From a bacterium (GTDB lineage Bacteria; Thermosulfidibacterota; Thermosulfidibacteria; Thermosulfidibacterales; Thermosulfidibacteraceae), in NCBI GenBank assembly GCA_027037155.1, contig JALWBK010000005.1:1-5414 (forward strand): a stretch of 5,414 nucleotides of DNA. Reading direction: 5' to 3'. Position 1 is the first letter of the stretch. Each line of letters opens with the position of its first letter. Under the pieces are notes generated by a model. It saw only the letters and a program-made list of their open reading frames with translations, was not told the DNA's origin and ran no database searches. Made by a program: the position numbers and the translations under genes. Positions 5,250 to 5,414 of the stretch are shown here, in pieces.

Positions 5250-5414
5250 TTACGGATGCCCCCCTGCTATGGGGGGCATCTTTTTAAGAAGGTTCCATGC
5301 CCTTTTGTCCGCTGGTGCCAAAGTAAGCTTTTCTACCTCCTCGGGACTAAAGATTCTTGCGTCCTGACAATCCACTGGTTTGGGAGGTTGGTGGGTTTCC
5401 GCTAAGATAAAGTG
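5250..5414 (-). CDS. C-terminal fragment of a convergent gene (start outside window)
   Basis: Read from the right edge on the minus strand, one frame stays open for 54 codons and ends at TAA 5252-5250; the other two minus frames hit stops within the segment. The peptide has a protein-like make-up, with a helix-like word 'FSPEEVEKLTLAPADKRAWNLLKKM' just before the end. No family can be named from so short a piece. Its last codons (MPPIAGGHP) are written by the operon's terminator hairpin, and its stop lies nine bases beyond the stop of the 177-aa gene, so the two genes are tail to tail. The short length leaves real doubt. Confidence 0.5.
   Translation of the reverse strand, partial: HFILAETHQPPKPVDCQDARIFSPEEVEKLTLAPADKRAWNLLKKMPPIAGGHP
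5255..5285 (+). terminator. Intrinsic terminator of the six-gene operon
   Basis: GATGCCCCCC (5255-5264) and GGGGGGCATC (5271-5280) form a perfect 10-bp, GC-rich stem with a 6-base loop, followed by TTTTT (5281-5285). It begins 14 bases after the last operon stop codon. There is no T-run on the other side, so it should act on rightward transcription only. Confidence 0.93.

Noticed and set aside
1..5414. CRISPR arrays, insertion sequences, tRNA or rRNA genes
   Set aside because: I looked for regularly spaced repeats, transposase-like frames with terminal repeats, and tRNA cloverleaf sequences, and saw none.

Overview
The window reads as bacterial. Genes carry strong AGGAGG-type ribosome sites, there is a near-consensus sigma-70 promoter, and a textbook intrinsic terminator closes the main operon. 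Base composition is mid-GC in the genes and clearly AT-richer in the single large intergenic gap. The proteins are rich in Cys, Trp, Tyr and charged residues, which would suit an anaerobe, possibly a thermophile. That is inference, and no gene here fixes the taxon.

Layout. Positions 1-410 hold a minus-strand GNAT-type acetyltransferase whose 3' end lies outside the window. Positions 411-761 are a divergent control region. It has an extended -10 promoter facing left and a TTGACA-N17-TAAAAT promoter facing right. A two-part dyad covers the right-hand promoter exactly, and a perfect hairpin lies near the start of the predicted right-hand transcript. From 762 to 5240 six plus-strand genes are packed with gaps of 17 bp or less, or overlaps. 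First come two family III (CaiB/BaiF) CoA-transferase subunits. Four small proteins follow: a double-CxxC protein (155 aa), a four-Cys protein (78 aa), a helical protein (110 aa) and a predicted beta/acidic-tail protein (177 aa). A 10-bp GC-rich hairpin with a T-run ends the operon at 5255-5285. The last about 165 bases contain an open minus-strand frame that looks like the C-terminus of a convergent gene.

How the genes may work together. The tandem, divergent CoA-transferase pair resembles in arrangement the two-subunit enzymes such as BbsE/BbsF, which use an acyl-CoA donor to activate an aromatic succinate in anaerobic hydrocarbon degradation. The substrate here cannot be read from sequence. 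Both subunits keep an Asp at the expected catalytic position, but each has an N-terminal extension and an insertion that make it longer than the usual family member of about 400 residues. The four small genes are translationally linked to the pair and do not match families I can name with confidence. Two carry Cys patterns able to bind zinc or an Fe-S cluster. The best candidate for something undescribed is therefore a CoA-transferase with small metal-binding accessory proteins, or a larger anaerobic acyl-CoA-forming complex, under a repressor that is not encoded in this window.
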